Assembly (NCBI GenBank): GCA_049487715.1
Contig: CP150581.1
Span: forward strand, 451,616-515,615
Direction: 5' to 3'
Length of the DNA stretch: 64,000 bases
Source: Pycnococcus provasolii
Taxonomy: Eukaryota > Chlorophyta > Pseudoscourfieldiophyceae > Pseudoscourfieldiales
Below the pieces are notes generated by a model, which saw only the letters and a list, made by a program, of their open reading frames with translations, made no database searches and had not been told where the DNA came from. A program made the position numbers and the translations under genes. How positions within the stretch are numbered: position 1 is the stretch's first letter; each line of letters starts with the position of its first letter. This document shows, one piece after another, positions 49,845 through 59,403 of the stretch.

Positions 49845-51999
49845 ATGGCGACGGCTGGCGATACCGTACTGGCTGTTGTGACTCACGCACGGTGGCCGCG
49901 TCTATGTCGCTTAAAGCGCGCCTCCTTCATGATGCTCACCCTTGTGCTTTTGCTGGCGTTCGGACCTCAACCCGCACACGCGCGCGCGCACCAAGTGTGG
50001 AAGAAGCACTGGGTGAGAAAACCCGATCAAGGGCCCGACCACCTACGGACCGCGCTCGTCATCGCGGCGTACATACCGCTGTCGCGAGAGGAGGCGTCGC
50101 GCAACACGCCGGGAACGCCGGAAATACACGGCCACTGGGACACGTGGCAGCTGCACAAGCTGTGGCTGGAGTCGCAGTGCGCGACAGCGAGGCAGGCGCA
50201 CGGACAGGATCGGCCCGTGCAGTGCGTCGCGCTCGTGCCGCAGGAGACGAGCACGCCGGAGGACGACTGGAGCGTGACGACGCTGCGCAACCAAGTCAGG
50301 GACAACGGCCGGAGCACGCGGGCGATATGGACACCCACGGAGACGTTTCGATGCACGAACGTTCACCCCAGGGCAAGGAACGCGCACAGGTTCAGGTGCT
50401 ACGCGCAGTTCCTGCGCAGCACCGCGAGAGCTTCGGATATCGCATATGCCGTCGCTTTCGTCGACACGTCGGCGGCCATGTTCTACGACGTCACCAGTCT
50501 CTATGACGACACCCCAGAGGACTGGAGCGTCGCGTTTGTGGCAAGGCCAGAGGTGGGACAGCAGGGCGAGCATCGCCTCCTGCCGACTCTCGAAGCGCTC
50601 GCGCCCATCGATAGCCGGCTTATTTTTACGAACGTCGGGCGCGCGCTTCATGCTGCGGAGGTTTTCGACGAACTGGATGCCATCGTCGAGAACGATGTCA
50701 TGGAGGACTGCCGCGTCGCACCGAGGGCACGGTGGACTTCCGACAACGAGGAGGCGGCCCAGCTCGCGGAGCGTGAGGATGCGGTGAATAACTTCACGAG
50801 GATCCGCGATCCGATTGTGGAGGCGGATCTCGCGTGGTCCGCCGACTCGCTCGCTCTTGGCGTGATGGCAAAGGAGGTGGGTCAGCAATCTCGTCTTCTG
50901 CCAGCCTCGTCATCTGCTGAAAAGCGAAGAGAGAGTCTGTTTGGGAAGCTCGGACGTCGGCGGCAGCTGCGTGCGGACGCTGACGCTTACCCGAATCCCA
51001 AGAAAGAAACTAGTGACGACAGCAGCTTTCGCCATATATCCGCATGTCGGCGGTTCATTGAACGACTTGAATCTGATACGGAGGCGCCGCTTTCGTCGGA
51101 GGCTCATCCAGGTGCGGAAGTGGCGAAAGCCGCGGCGGCATCCGGCCCACGCGAAGAGGATCGCAAGGTTCTGGAGCTTCCAGACGAGCGCATGTTCGGT
51201 GTACCATACACGTGGAAGCACGGGTCGTCTCGCACGCACCAAATACGCGTTCTGCCAGGATTGATTTGGAGTGCGCCACCTCGTCTTGCCTACAGCCTCA
51301 CGAAGGTGATTCAGCTTCGGAACAGTGTCTACAATGCGTCAGAAATCGCCGAGTGCCGCCGTGTCGACAACGGCGGTGTGCTGCGCTGCTTTGATGCGCA
51401 CGAAGCGGATCTGCAACGCATATGGCGCACGGAGTACGTGGAGGATCGCAAAATTGCGCTGGCGTATAGCGTCGAAAATTACGACTGCTGTTATGCAGGC
51501 GGCGAACATTACCCGCTCCGGAGCCACATTCACACGTTCTGGGCACACCACATTAATCGTCTTGAGCGATACGACTGCTTGATGGAGAAGCGCGAGCAGC
51601 GCGTCAGCAAGACGATCATTTTCACCGGTCGCTGGCTGATGAAGCCATGTCCAGGTGGTCACATGTACGAGAAGGTGAAGGGTGCATGGGTTGCATTCGC
51701 GTGGAAACTAGAGCATCTTCAGTGGGAAGACCAGAAGGCACGCAAGTCAAAGGTACGTTTCAAAAACCACTCTAGGCGCATGCAGTCGCGCAAGGGATTC
51801 TTCGATTCAAAACAAGAACGCTAACATAAATCACACACAACTTAAACAGCGCACGCGCGCAAATCCGGAGGATCTGGCGCACAAGGCTGCGACGAATGAG
51901 GAGAGCTATTTTTTCAAGCTTCGCAGTGCGCAACTTCGCGAGCAGCACGAGAGCGCGATGCAGCCTGTACCAAGGGTGGGTCGACGTAAATGTAACTGA
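49845..51999 (+). CDS. Secretory-pathway protein of unknown function, two exons
   Basis: Exon 1 is 49845-51752 and exon 2 is 51850-51999. The 97-nt intron has a GTACGT donor, a GCTAACA branch-like site and a TAAACAG acceptor; phase 0, and it restores frame (..KARKSK/RTRANPEDL..). The protein is 685 aa. The N-terminus has a signal anchor (FMMLTLVLLLAFGPQPAHAR). Two conserved-looking blocks follow: about residues 55-260 (LRTALVIAAYIPLSREEA, HGHWDTWQLHKLWLESQC, DIAYAVAFVDTSAAMFYDVT), which looks like a Rossmann/glycosyltransferase-type fold, and about 445-600 with several Cys (YSVENYDCCYAGGEHYPLRS). A lysine-rich tail ends the protein. I cannot assign a family; a Golgi glycosyltransferase is a guess only. 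Confidence 0.75.
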
Positions 52000-52116
52000 A
52001 TAACGACGACTCCTTCATCTAAATGGTTCTGGTCGGTTCGGGGTTTGGATCGGGCCTGGGGTACTCTTCGCTTGCGTTCCACCGTGGTCTGCGAAAATTC
52101 GCTGCGGAGCGCATCG

Positions 52117-53399
52117 ATGGCGCAGCATAGCATGGCTCGTCCGTGCTCGTCCTCACGCTGGATACGCCGATGCACTCACACACACGCGAGAAGTACGCCG
52201 GTGGTGCGATGCCGTGCAGCAGCCAAGCAGGTCGAAAATACGCACCCGTGGAGTTGGCGCGGGTCGGAGATGCACGCAGAAAGGTACTTGCACGAACTCA
52301 CGCCGGAGGACGTACGAGCGCTCGACGGCGCGGTGAGACACGCCAGGATGGCGGACGCTAAGTTGGTCGACATCGACGAAACATCCTGCGTGTCTCTGTT
52401 CCCGCTCGGCGACGAACTGTCGATGAAAATGACGCGCATTCGCGAAGACCTCGTCAACGGCACAGGAATCGCGCTCGTGCGCAACATTCCCGTCGACAGG
52501 TACAGCGACGCGGATGCCGCGCTCGCGGCGTGGGGACTCGCCATGAGCATGGGAGGCGGTATATCAGCTGTGCCGCAGGTGAGCCTTGCTTGCTTTGAAC
52601 TTGCTTCTCATGTCGTGCTGAAACACAGTCACTGACGCTCCAAACACAAAAAAACTACACGCAGAACTCCAAGGGCCACCTGTTGGGTCACGTGCGCGAC
52701 TTGGGCACCGATCCGAACGATCCCGCGACGAGAATCTACACGACAAGCGCGGCACAGCCGTGGCACACCGACTCCGCGGACATCGTCGGTCTGCTGTGCT
52801 TACAGCAAGCGGTGGAAGGGGGTCACAGTGGCGTCGTATCGTCCACAGCGGTGTTCGACGAGGTGCGTCGTCGCGACGAGGATGCGGCAAATGCTCTGCT
52901 CGAGTTCTACCTGTGGGACCGAAAAGGCGAAGTGCCGGATGGCAAGGCGCCGTTCTTTGGCGTTCCTGTATTTACTGAAATAAACGGGCGTATGGTAAGT
53001 ATGCACGACCGGTCTTTTATTGACGCGGCGCAGAGGCGCTTCACAACAGAAGATGGTGTGCCACGCCTCACGGATAGGCAGATTGCGGCGCTCGACCTCG
53101 CGGATGCCGTCGCCGACGAGCTACAGGTGAAGATGACTCTCGCTCCGGGCGATCTTCAGCTCATTCACAGCCACTGCACGTGGCATATGCGAACAGAATA
53201 CGTCGACGGCGAGCGGCGAACTAGCGGGCGACGACGACGACATCTGCTGCGCCTCTGGCTAGCGACGACAGGTGACGACGCTTGGTCGTTGCCCGATGCT
53301 TTCGTGGAGCGATACGGCGACGTCGACGTGGGAAAGGTGCGAGGAGGCATTCGCTGCCCCGGCGCCACACCATATGCACCGCTTACGCCTCACGGATGA
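52117..53399 (+). CDS. TauD/TfdA-family Fe(II)/2-oxoglutarate dioxygenase, plastid-type N-terminus
   Basis: Exon 1 is 52117-52578 and exon 2 is 52665-53399. The 86-nt intron has GTGAGC, a CACTGAC branch-like site and a CGCAG acceptor, phase 0 (..ISAVPQ/NSKGHLLG..). The iron ligands are visible: HxD in WHTDSADIVGLLCLQ and the distal His in the TWHMRTEY segment. The 2-oxoglutarate-binding arginine lies in RRRRHLLRLWLA, the family's C-terminal signature. The first 35 residues (MAQHSMARPCSSSRWIRRC) are Ser/Arg-rich like a transit peptide; an upstream Met at 52045 is in frame but less likely. The substrate is unknown; plant and fungal relatives are annotated as clavaminate-synthase-like. Confidence 0.85.
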
Positions 53400-53458
53400 C
53401 AGAAAAATGAAAGAAGTTACTATAGATTTTTTTTTTGGCCCGCCCGTCCTTTCAGTGC

Positions 53459-54868
53459 TCACGCGGCGGCAAGCACAGCCTTCTTGGCCGCATCGTCGAG
53501 ATCATCCGCGGCGATGATGTTAATGCCACTAGACTTGAGTATCTCCTTACCTGCGTCGACATTCGTTCCCTCGAGACGCACCACGAGCGGAACGGTGACA
53601 TTCACCTGCTTAGCGGCGGCGACGATGCCCGCGGCAATCACGTCGCACTTCATAATACCTCCAAAGATGTTCACGAGCAGCGCCTTCACGCGGTGGTCTG
53701 CGGTGAGAATTTTGAAAGCCTCGACAATCTGACCTTCGCTTGCGCTGCCTCCCACATCCAAGAAGTTTGCGGGACTTCCTCCGTGAAGGCTGACGATGTC
53801 CATGGTAGCCATTGCCAGTCCGGCGCCGTTCACCATGCATCCGATGCTTCCGTCCAGACCGATGTAGTTCAGGTCATACTTCGCCGCCGCCACCTCACGC
53901 GGATCAGCCTGAGCATCATCCTTCAGCGCGAAGATGTCCTTCTGGCGGAACGACGCGTTGTCGTCGAAGTTGAGCTTCGCGTCCGCGGCAATGAGCATAC
54001 CCTCCGTGTCCTCCGCGAGAGGATTCACCTCAACCATCGTGCAGTCGCACTTGATGAACGTCTCGTACAGTCCAGCAATTTGCTTTTTCGCGTCGTCGAG
54101 GTGCGACTTGACACCAAGCCTGCTGACGACTTCGTCGAGCTGTGCGTCGGTGGGTCCGGTGTTGATATTGATGGGCATCTTGATGATTTTTTCCGGAAAC
54201 TTCTCCGCGAGGTCCTCGATCGACGTTCCACCCTCGCTGCACCCGATGATCATGGGTCCTGCTGACGCACGGTCAAGAAGGATGGCAAAGTACATTTCAC
54301 GCGCGAGCGCCATTTTCTTGGCGACGTAAAGCCAGTGCACGGGTTTTCCCTCGGGTCCACTCTGCTTGGTGACGAGCTGCTGTCCGAACATCTTCTCCGC
54401 CAATTTGGTTGCCTCTTCCGCTGTGCAGATGTGAACGCCGCCCTGCAGCCCTGTGGCTGGGAAGTGCCCGAGTCCTCGTCCCCCTGCGAGGATTTGCGAC
54501 TTGAGGACCACTTCACCGTCCACCTGCAGTTTGTCCGACGCCGCTTTCACTTCCTCCGGTGTCTTGCAAGCGATTCCCAAGGGAACACGCACGCCGTGCT
54601 GCGACATGATGTCCGCGCCCTGGAACTCGTGCACGTTGAGGAGTCGTGTTTGCTGGTTCATGAAGAATGCCGGAATCGTGCCAGCCGGGTTGGCTGAGTT
54701 TCGCGCAGCACTCGACATGTTCGTGAGCGCATGAAACCCTCGCGCTGCGAAACACCTCATCTGTGGTGAGAACGTAGTCGCTAGAGGCGAGTATGCTGCT
54801 GCTGATGCCATGACAGCTGGTAAAGGCGAATGAGCAAAAAAACCTGCTTTGAGCATGGCGAATTCCAC
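53459..54868 (-). CDS. Succinate-CoA ligase beta subunit, mitochondrial
   Basis: A 469-aa protein of the TCA cycle that converts succinyl-CoA to succinate with nucleotide phosphorylation. An N-terminal targeting region (to about residue 70, with RCFAARGF) leads into the ATP-grasp domain: NVHEFQGADIMSQHGVRVP, VLKSQILAGGRGLGHF and AREMYFAILLDRASAGPMII. Metal and acyl sites are intact (MVEVNPLAEDTEG, DAKLNFDDNASFRQKDIFAL), as is the C-terminal CoA-ligase domain (GLAMATMDIVSLHGG, LLVNIFGGIMKCDVIA, VVRLEGTNVDAGKEIL). By eye I cannot decide between ADP- and GDP-forming specificity. A downstream Met (residue 20) could be used instead. The gene is convergent with the dioxygenase gene. Confidence 0.95.
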   Translation of the reverse strand: MEFAMLKAGFFAHSPLPAVMASAAAYSPLATTFSPQMRCFAARGFHALTNMSSAARNSANPAGTIPAFFMNQQTRLLNVHEFQGADIMSQHGVRVPLGIACKTPEEVKAASDKLQVDGEVVLKSQILAGGRGLGHFPATGLQGGVHICTAEEATKLAEKMFGQQLVTKQSGPEGKPVHWLYVAKKMALAREMYFAILLDRASAGPMIIGCSEGGTSIEDLAEKFPEKIIKMPININTGPTDAQLDEVVSRLGVKSHLDDAKKQIAGLYETFIKCDCTMVEVNPLAEDTEGMLIAADAKLNFDDNASFRQKDIFALKDDAQADPREVAAAKYDLNYIGLDGSIGCMVNGAGLAMATMDIVSLHGGSPANFLDVGGSASEGQIVEAFKILTADHRVKALLVNIFGGIMKCDVIAAGIVAAAKQVNVTVPLVVRLEGTNVDAGKEILKSSGINIIAADDLDDAAKKAVLAAA

Positions 54869-55431
54869 AAGGCGCTGCTGCTATCGTTCTTTCTTCTATA
54901 GAAAGAGAGGGCGAGCGAGAAGTGCACAAGCGTGAGAATGAAAGCTTGCGTGTGTGTGTGCGTGTGTGCGTGTGTGCGTGAGAGCCCTTTTGGAGAGAGA
55001 GCCCTTCTGCCGTCCTGCGAACACCGAACAGAGGCAGGCAGGGACGGACGAGGGGAAAGGGGACAAAACGCACACTATTCTTCGCCTCGCCTGCCACCGT
55101 GGAAAGAGAACCAGACCAGACTCCTCTCCTCTCCTCTCGAAAAGGGTTTGGGATCCGTCTCAGATGCAATCAAATCAGCGACGGACGGACTCTTGACTCT
55201 TCCGTCTGACAGAACTCCCTTCCCGGATGTATGTTTGCATTGGGGTTTTGCTGCACGCCCCAGCTGGAGGGAGATTTGCGAATCATCGCAGCAGGAATCC
55301 ACGCCCGGCCCTGGCTATTTATCTTCCTTCCATGCTGCGCCTATTCTCCAAAGGTTTCCCCGAGAGACCCGCTGTAGTCCGGCAAGCAGCACAACGACTC
55401 TCTTAGAAAGACTTGTCATCTAGCGTAAGTT
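54869..55431. other. Intergenic region, GT repeat
   Basis: A GTGTGTGC-type dinucleotide-rich run lies at 54949-54980. No gene was seen. Confidence 0.5.
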
Positions 55432-55611
55432 TTAGTCTAACACGGCACAACGAACGGCTTGCTCGTCTAAGATTATGATCTCCTCCACGCGCTGCGGGTT
55501 ACCCTCCAAGAATAACGTCGCCGCACACTCTAGACGGCTGTGCCGACCCAGGCTTACTTTGGAGAAGGCGGCTTCAGCGAGGTGCTTGAGAACGTCTGCG
55601 CTCAGGCTCAT
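55432..55611 (-). CDS. Small ORF, 59 aa, unrecognised
   Basis: The frame from the ATG at 55611 reads MSLSADVLKHLAEAAFSKVS and ends VRCAVLD. It has amphipathic helix character and balanced composition, unlike the noise frames nearby. The frame is open another 41 codons upstream (MSSILPSVRPYLG just before), so the start may lie further up or in an upstream exon. No family was recognised. Confidence 0.4.
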   Translation of the reverse strand: MSLSADVLKHLAEAAFSKVSLGRHSRLECAATLFLEGNPQRVEEIIILDEQAVRCAVLD

Positions 55612-55815
55612 ACCCAGGTACGGACGGACGGAGGGAAGGATCGATGACATGGGACACATGCACGCACGGGCCAGCTCCAAAGAATGAACCAATCTGATCC
55701 CGTCTTTTGTTTTTTTTTGTTCCTTGAAAAGCACTGCTTGGCGAGGAGGGACATCTATCTATACACGGGGAATGACGACCGTCTCAACAACACAAATAAG
55801 GCGCTCACGTCGCAA

Positions 55816-56204
55816 ATGTCCTACTACACACAAACAACAACAAAAATACAACAAATGACAACAGTGGCTCTGGCGACTGCGGACACCTGTACGACGACCC
55901 GAGCGAGTGCCCAACCTTGCCGGACATCATCACTCTGCCTGACGCAGGAACGAGCCTTCTCGTCGGGAGGGAGGTTGACGGAGAAGGGTGCATTGCACTT
56001 CCAACCGTATCTGGCGTTCACGCACGCGTTGACGTCAGCGGCAACGGCGGCGTGACCGTCACCGACCTCGACAGCACGAACGGAACTTATGTCGAGAATG
56101 ACACCTGCGACGCCAACAGACCGACGCCGCTTCAGGTGGGAAAGACTGTCACGTTCGGCGACCCGTTCCTGGCTAAGTTTACGCTCGTGGATGACTCTGA
56201 ATAA
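55816..56204 (+). CDS. Short FHA-domain protein
   Basis: A forkhead-associated phosphothreonine-binding fold fills about the last 85 residues. TSLLVGREVDGEG carries the conserved G-R of strand 3-4, LPTVSGVHARVDV the conserved S-x-x-H, and VTDLDSTNGTYVEN the conserved N-G. The protein is essentially only this domain. The frame is open upstream (CGHLYDDPSECPTLPDIITL) to about 55838 without an ATG. The ATG at 55816 (MSYYTQTTTK) is in a different frame and joins smoothly if one A is missing from the A5 run at 55842-55846; otherwise an upstream exon is needed. Single-domain FHA proteins occur in plastids, but no targeting signal is clear here. Confidence 0.75.
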
Positions 56205-56568
56205 TTCAGCAGCGCCGTACCGCTCTCTCTCTTTCTCTTTCTCTTTCTTTCTCTCGCTCGCTCTCCCTGGGTTTAAAAAAAATTAAAGTAACGTAAACTA
56301 CAACCATGTTAAGGGTACCATTCAGAACCGTACTACTCTGTCATTTCGTCGGGAGCATTGCACTTGTGTTGAGTGGTGGATGAAATCATCATCCGAGTTT
56401 AGGGTTTGGGACCCGGGCAAATAAGACCCCCGGGCCCCCGCCCCCGGGGGCACCTGCTCCTCGGCCTTTTCCCCTCTCTCTCTCCCTTTTCTTTTCTTTT
56501 CTTTTTCTCCTCACCACACCACACCACACCACACCACAACACAACTCCAACCTCACTCCGTCGCCAGA
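56205..56568. other. Intergenic, CT-rich and CACAC-repeat leader
   Basis: A CT microsatellite lies at about 56219-56265. A pyrimidine-rich block and a (CCACA)n run at about 56510-56540 lie immediately upstream of the CPSF30 start and are probably in its 5' leader. Confidence 0.55.
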
Positions 56569-57195
56569 ATGGACGACCTCGACTTCGACTTCGAGGAGGC
56601 GCCTGAGTTCAACAAGGAGGTCGCGGCGGTCACGCAGGTGGGGCACCAGAAGACACAACTCGCGCAGCAGCAGCAGCTACTAGAAGGCACCGCACCAGCT
56701 GAGAATGTCGCGGCGGCGCCTTTCGCACCCGAACAGCCGACTCTGCAGGGTCGTGGCGTTCCCATGATCTCCATGGGTGGGGACAACAAGCACAAGAACT
56801 TCAGGCAGACGGTGTGCATACACTGGCTGAACGACCGGTGCATGAAGGGCGACCAGTGCGGGTTCCTGCACTGCTTCGACAAGGAGCGCATGCCCGTGTG
56901 CAAGTTCTTCATGAAGAAGGGCGAGTGCCACGAGGAAGGCTGTCCGTTCAAGCACGAATACGAGGCTATCAAGGTGTGCAACATGTACCGGCTCGGTTTC
57001 TGCATACACGGTCCAAACTGCCGGTATCGGCACGACACCATGAAGGGTCCGCCTCCTGACCCGGTCGAGGTTGTGAACTCGATGCGAGGCACGCGTTTCT
57101 TCCCCGATGGTCAGCGTCACTACAACAACAACTACAGCAACAACAACAGCAAGGGCCCGACGTTAGCGCTCGAGTACGGTCGACGTGGATACTAG
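56569..57195 (+). CDS. CPSF30: Cleavage and polyadenylation specificity factor 30 kDa subunit
   Basis: A 208-aa RNA-binding subunit of the mRNA 3'-end processing machinery that recognises the poly(A) signal. There are three tandem CCCH fingers, at about residues 83-105 (FRQTVCIHWLNDRCMKG), 110-132 (MPVCKFFMKKGECHEEGCPF) and 137-160 (KVCNMYRLGFCIHGPNCRYR), followed by the plant-type phrase MKGPPPDPVEVV. They correspond to fingers 2-4 of the five in animal CPSF30. Plant CPSF30 likewise has three, but no YTH domain is present here. The N-terminus MDDLDFDFEEAPEFNKE is acidic and the C-terminus Asn-rich. Single exon, complete. Confidence 0.93.
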   Translation: MDDLDFDFEEAPEFNKEVAAVTQVGHQKTQLAQQQQLLEGTAPAENVAAAPFAPEQPTLQGRGVPMISMGGDNKHKNFRQTVCIHWLNDRCMKGDQCGFLHCFDKERMPVCKFFMKKGECHEEGCPFKHEYEAIKVCNMYRLGFCIHGPNCRYRHDTMKGPPPDPVEVVNSMRGTRFFPDGQRHYNNNYSNNNSKGPTLALEYGRRGY

Positions 57196-57792
57196 GAGAC
57201 GATATTGTGATAAAATGTGCTGTAATATGATACATAATAAATGACACCACCGTGTAAACCACCCATGACCCGTCCGCCATTCACAGGCAGCCAAGGGGAA
57301 CCTAGCCCTAGCCCTAACCCTAACCCTTTCGCCCTAACCCTAATACTAACCCTAACCCTAACCCAGTCCCCAGTCATTTTCGCGAGTCTAAAATTAGATG
57401 GACACGATCGCATGTTGCGTTGCCTCTTGAGCTCCGAGTGGAGTTGCAGGTTGCTCGACACCTCGACCAGGTGGCCCGCCCGCCCGTCTGGTAATAATAA
57501 GTGGTGAGACATCCTCATCATTGCCCGATTGATTGAGGCGACGTGCGGATGGTCCAGGCAACCAGGTCCAGGTGGGCTGCTGTGGTCTCCGTCCTCTTCT
57601 CCGTCCAGACAGTAGTAGTCTACGGTAGTGAGACGCGTTCTCGTCCTCTCCCCCCTCGGTGCCCGCCTTCCCTTCCTGAACTCAACTTCCCTTTCCGCCC
57701 CTTCCTACGATAATACTGTAAGGCTACCCTTAGATCTCCGGCCGCGTCTCACCACACGCGCCTCACGCGCAGGCAGTAATTGTAGTGCATCC
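57196..57792. other. Intergenic region containing interstitial telomeric repeats
   Basis: Holds the CCCTAA tract at 57301-57366 and C-rich sequence (57645-57710) upstream of the next gene. No gene was seen. Confidence 0.55.
57301..57366. repeat. Interstitial CCCTAA telomeric repeats
   Basis: About ten CCCTAA-type units with CCCTAG, CCCTTTCG and TACTAA variants. As at 1266, the + strand carries the C-rich sequence, opposite to the terminal telomere. Confidence 0.88.
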
Positions 57793-58569
57793 ATGGCGTC
57801 GTCAGGCTCAGGACCAGGGTTAGCAGGGTTAGGCGGCGGCAACGGGCAACCCACCGGCGGAAGCGGCGCACTTGCGCCGCCGTCGTCGTCGTCCGTTTCT
57901 TCTTCTAACGGGTTAAGGCTAGGGGCGGTTGGTGGCAAGTCAACTTCAACGGCAAGCCCCTCCGCGCCTGGCGACAACGACGGGGTGGTGGTGGTGGCGG
58001 TGGCCGATACGGCACACGCCGCCGAGTCGACCACGGATACGACAGCGCCCTCTTCTACCTCATCGAAACCCACAAACGCGACGGCTGTGGGAGTGGGAGA
58101 GCACAGGCTCACGGCGACGACGTTTGGTGAGAGATTGCAGCGTGCGATATCCCCAATCACGGACTACAATGCTTCGAAAGTGGCGTGCAGCAGACAAGCA
58201 AGGAGTGCGAAAAAAGCGACCCTGCTTCTCGTGTGCGCGTTTGTCATCTTCAGCCTCACCTTTTGGCAGATGCACGCCGTGCGCGCTTGGTGGACTAGGC
58301 CTTGCCCTTCTGCATCATCGAAACCCACAAACGCGACGGCTGTGGGAGTGGGAGAGCACAGGCTCACGACGACGACGTTTGGTGAGAGACTGCAGCGTGC
58401 GATGTCCCCAATCACGGACTACAATGCTTCGAAAGTGGCGTGCAGCAGACAAGCAAGGAGTGCGAAAAAAGTGACCCTGCTTCTCGTTTGCGCGTTTGTC
58501 ATCTTCAGCCTCACCTTTTGGCAGACTACCAAAGCCGTCTCTAGGAAGGCCTTCCTACTCAGCGGGTAG
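57793..58569 (+). CDS. Unknown protein with internally duplicated transmembrane module
   Basis: A 258-aa protein. The first about 90 residues are Gly/Ser/Ala-rich. A module of about 70 residues then occurs twice, 85 residues apart. Each copy has GVGEHRLT, TTFGERLQRA, SPITDYNASKVACSRQARSA and a transmembrane helix TLLLVCAFVIFSLTFWQ. The DNA copies are 98% identical, so the duplication is recent. Between the copies lie 41 bp encoding a Trp-containing linker (HAVRAWWTRPC). No family was recognised. The start ATG at 57793 was chosen because the further upstream open frame is proline/arginine noise. Confidence 0.6.
   Translation: MASSGSGPGLAGLGGGNGQPTGGSGALAPPSSSSVSSSNGLRLGAVGGKSTSTASPSAPGDNDGVVVVAVADTAHAAESTTDTTAPSSTSSKPTNATAVGVGEHRLTATTFGERLQRAISPITDYNASKVACSRQARSAKKATLLLVCAFVIFSLTFWQMHAVRAWWTRPCPSASSKPTNATAVGVGEHRLTTTTFGERLQRAMSPITDYNASKVACSRQARSAKKVTLLLVCAFVIFSLTFWQTTKAVSRKAFLLSG
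58061..58525. repeat. Direct tandem duplication, 255-bp period
   Basis: Copy 1 is 58061-58270 and copy 2 is 58316-58525. I count five mismatches over 210 bp. The period is a multiple of three, so the frame is kept. Confidence 0.92.
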
Positions 58570-58726
58570 CGGATAGGGAGGTGTCTCGAACTCGTGTCTT
58601 GTATTAACTCTTTATGTGAGGCTTACTTTATGTACGCTTAAACAAAAGGAGATAACTGTAAATGAATTCACAAGAATTTAATTTAAATAAACAAGTTATT
58701 TGTCTCTGCTACAAATGTACTGTATG

Positions 58727-59403
58727 TTACATTTGATTCTTAATGAACGCCCGCGCTCCTCTTGGACCTTGTGGGGAGGTGAAATAGTCAGAATCATCCT
58801 TCAAGCGCTCCGTTAGAAGGTGATCAAGCGTGGTGAAAAATGAGACGAGCGTGCGCGTGCGACACGCAAGCGCGAAGCGCGCGCACGCATCTGCATCGCC
58901 AAACAGAACGCCGGCGCTTGCCGCCTTCGACGCCAAATCGCTGATGTGAGGCGTGATTGCAGGCCCATTCTCGCGACCAGCGCGGGCGTTCGCGAGGCCT
59001 TCGTGAGCAAGCTCGGGGCACGCCTGCTCGACGCGACGGCGGGCGGCACCGCGGCGACGCGCTCGCTCGTCTTCCTCCATGGCGGCCGTGTCCGCAGCCG
59101 CCGCGTCGTCGACGTCGCCGTGCACCGCGGAGGTGAGGAACGAAACGCGCAGCCTCGGGTCCTGCGGCTTGCCATTTGCAGTCGGGAGGAGGTGTGCAAC
59201 CCCTTCGTCAGTACGCTTATCGAGCGGGCCCACAACTTTCACGGCATCGTCGGCAGAATCAAGCGTTGCGACGGCGCAGCCCCACTCACGGTAGATGGTG
59301 AGACGCGTCAGCTTTGTTCAGTAGTGAAGTGTACTTTATTTCGCCCAGCGGTCGTCCATGCACACCAATCACTTTCACCACTCAGCGCATTCACCGGTGC
59401 CAT
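58727..59403 (-). CDS. Unrecognised protein, helical, with 5' frame break
   Basis: The secure part is 58727-59311 (194 aa to the stop). It begins LTRLTIYREWGCAVATLDSA, then VVGPLDKRTDEGVAHLLPTA, and has a helical C-terminus (FALACRTRTLVSFFTTLDHL). No ATG is in that frame before a TGA at 59318-59320. Upstream, an ATG at 59403 opens MAPVNALSGESDWCAWTTAG in a second frame. This joins either by an 83-nt intron (GTGAAT donor, CTGAAC branch-like site, AAAG acceptor) or, more smoothly, by one missing A near 59312-59314. No family is assigned. Confidence 0.55.
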
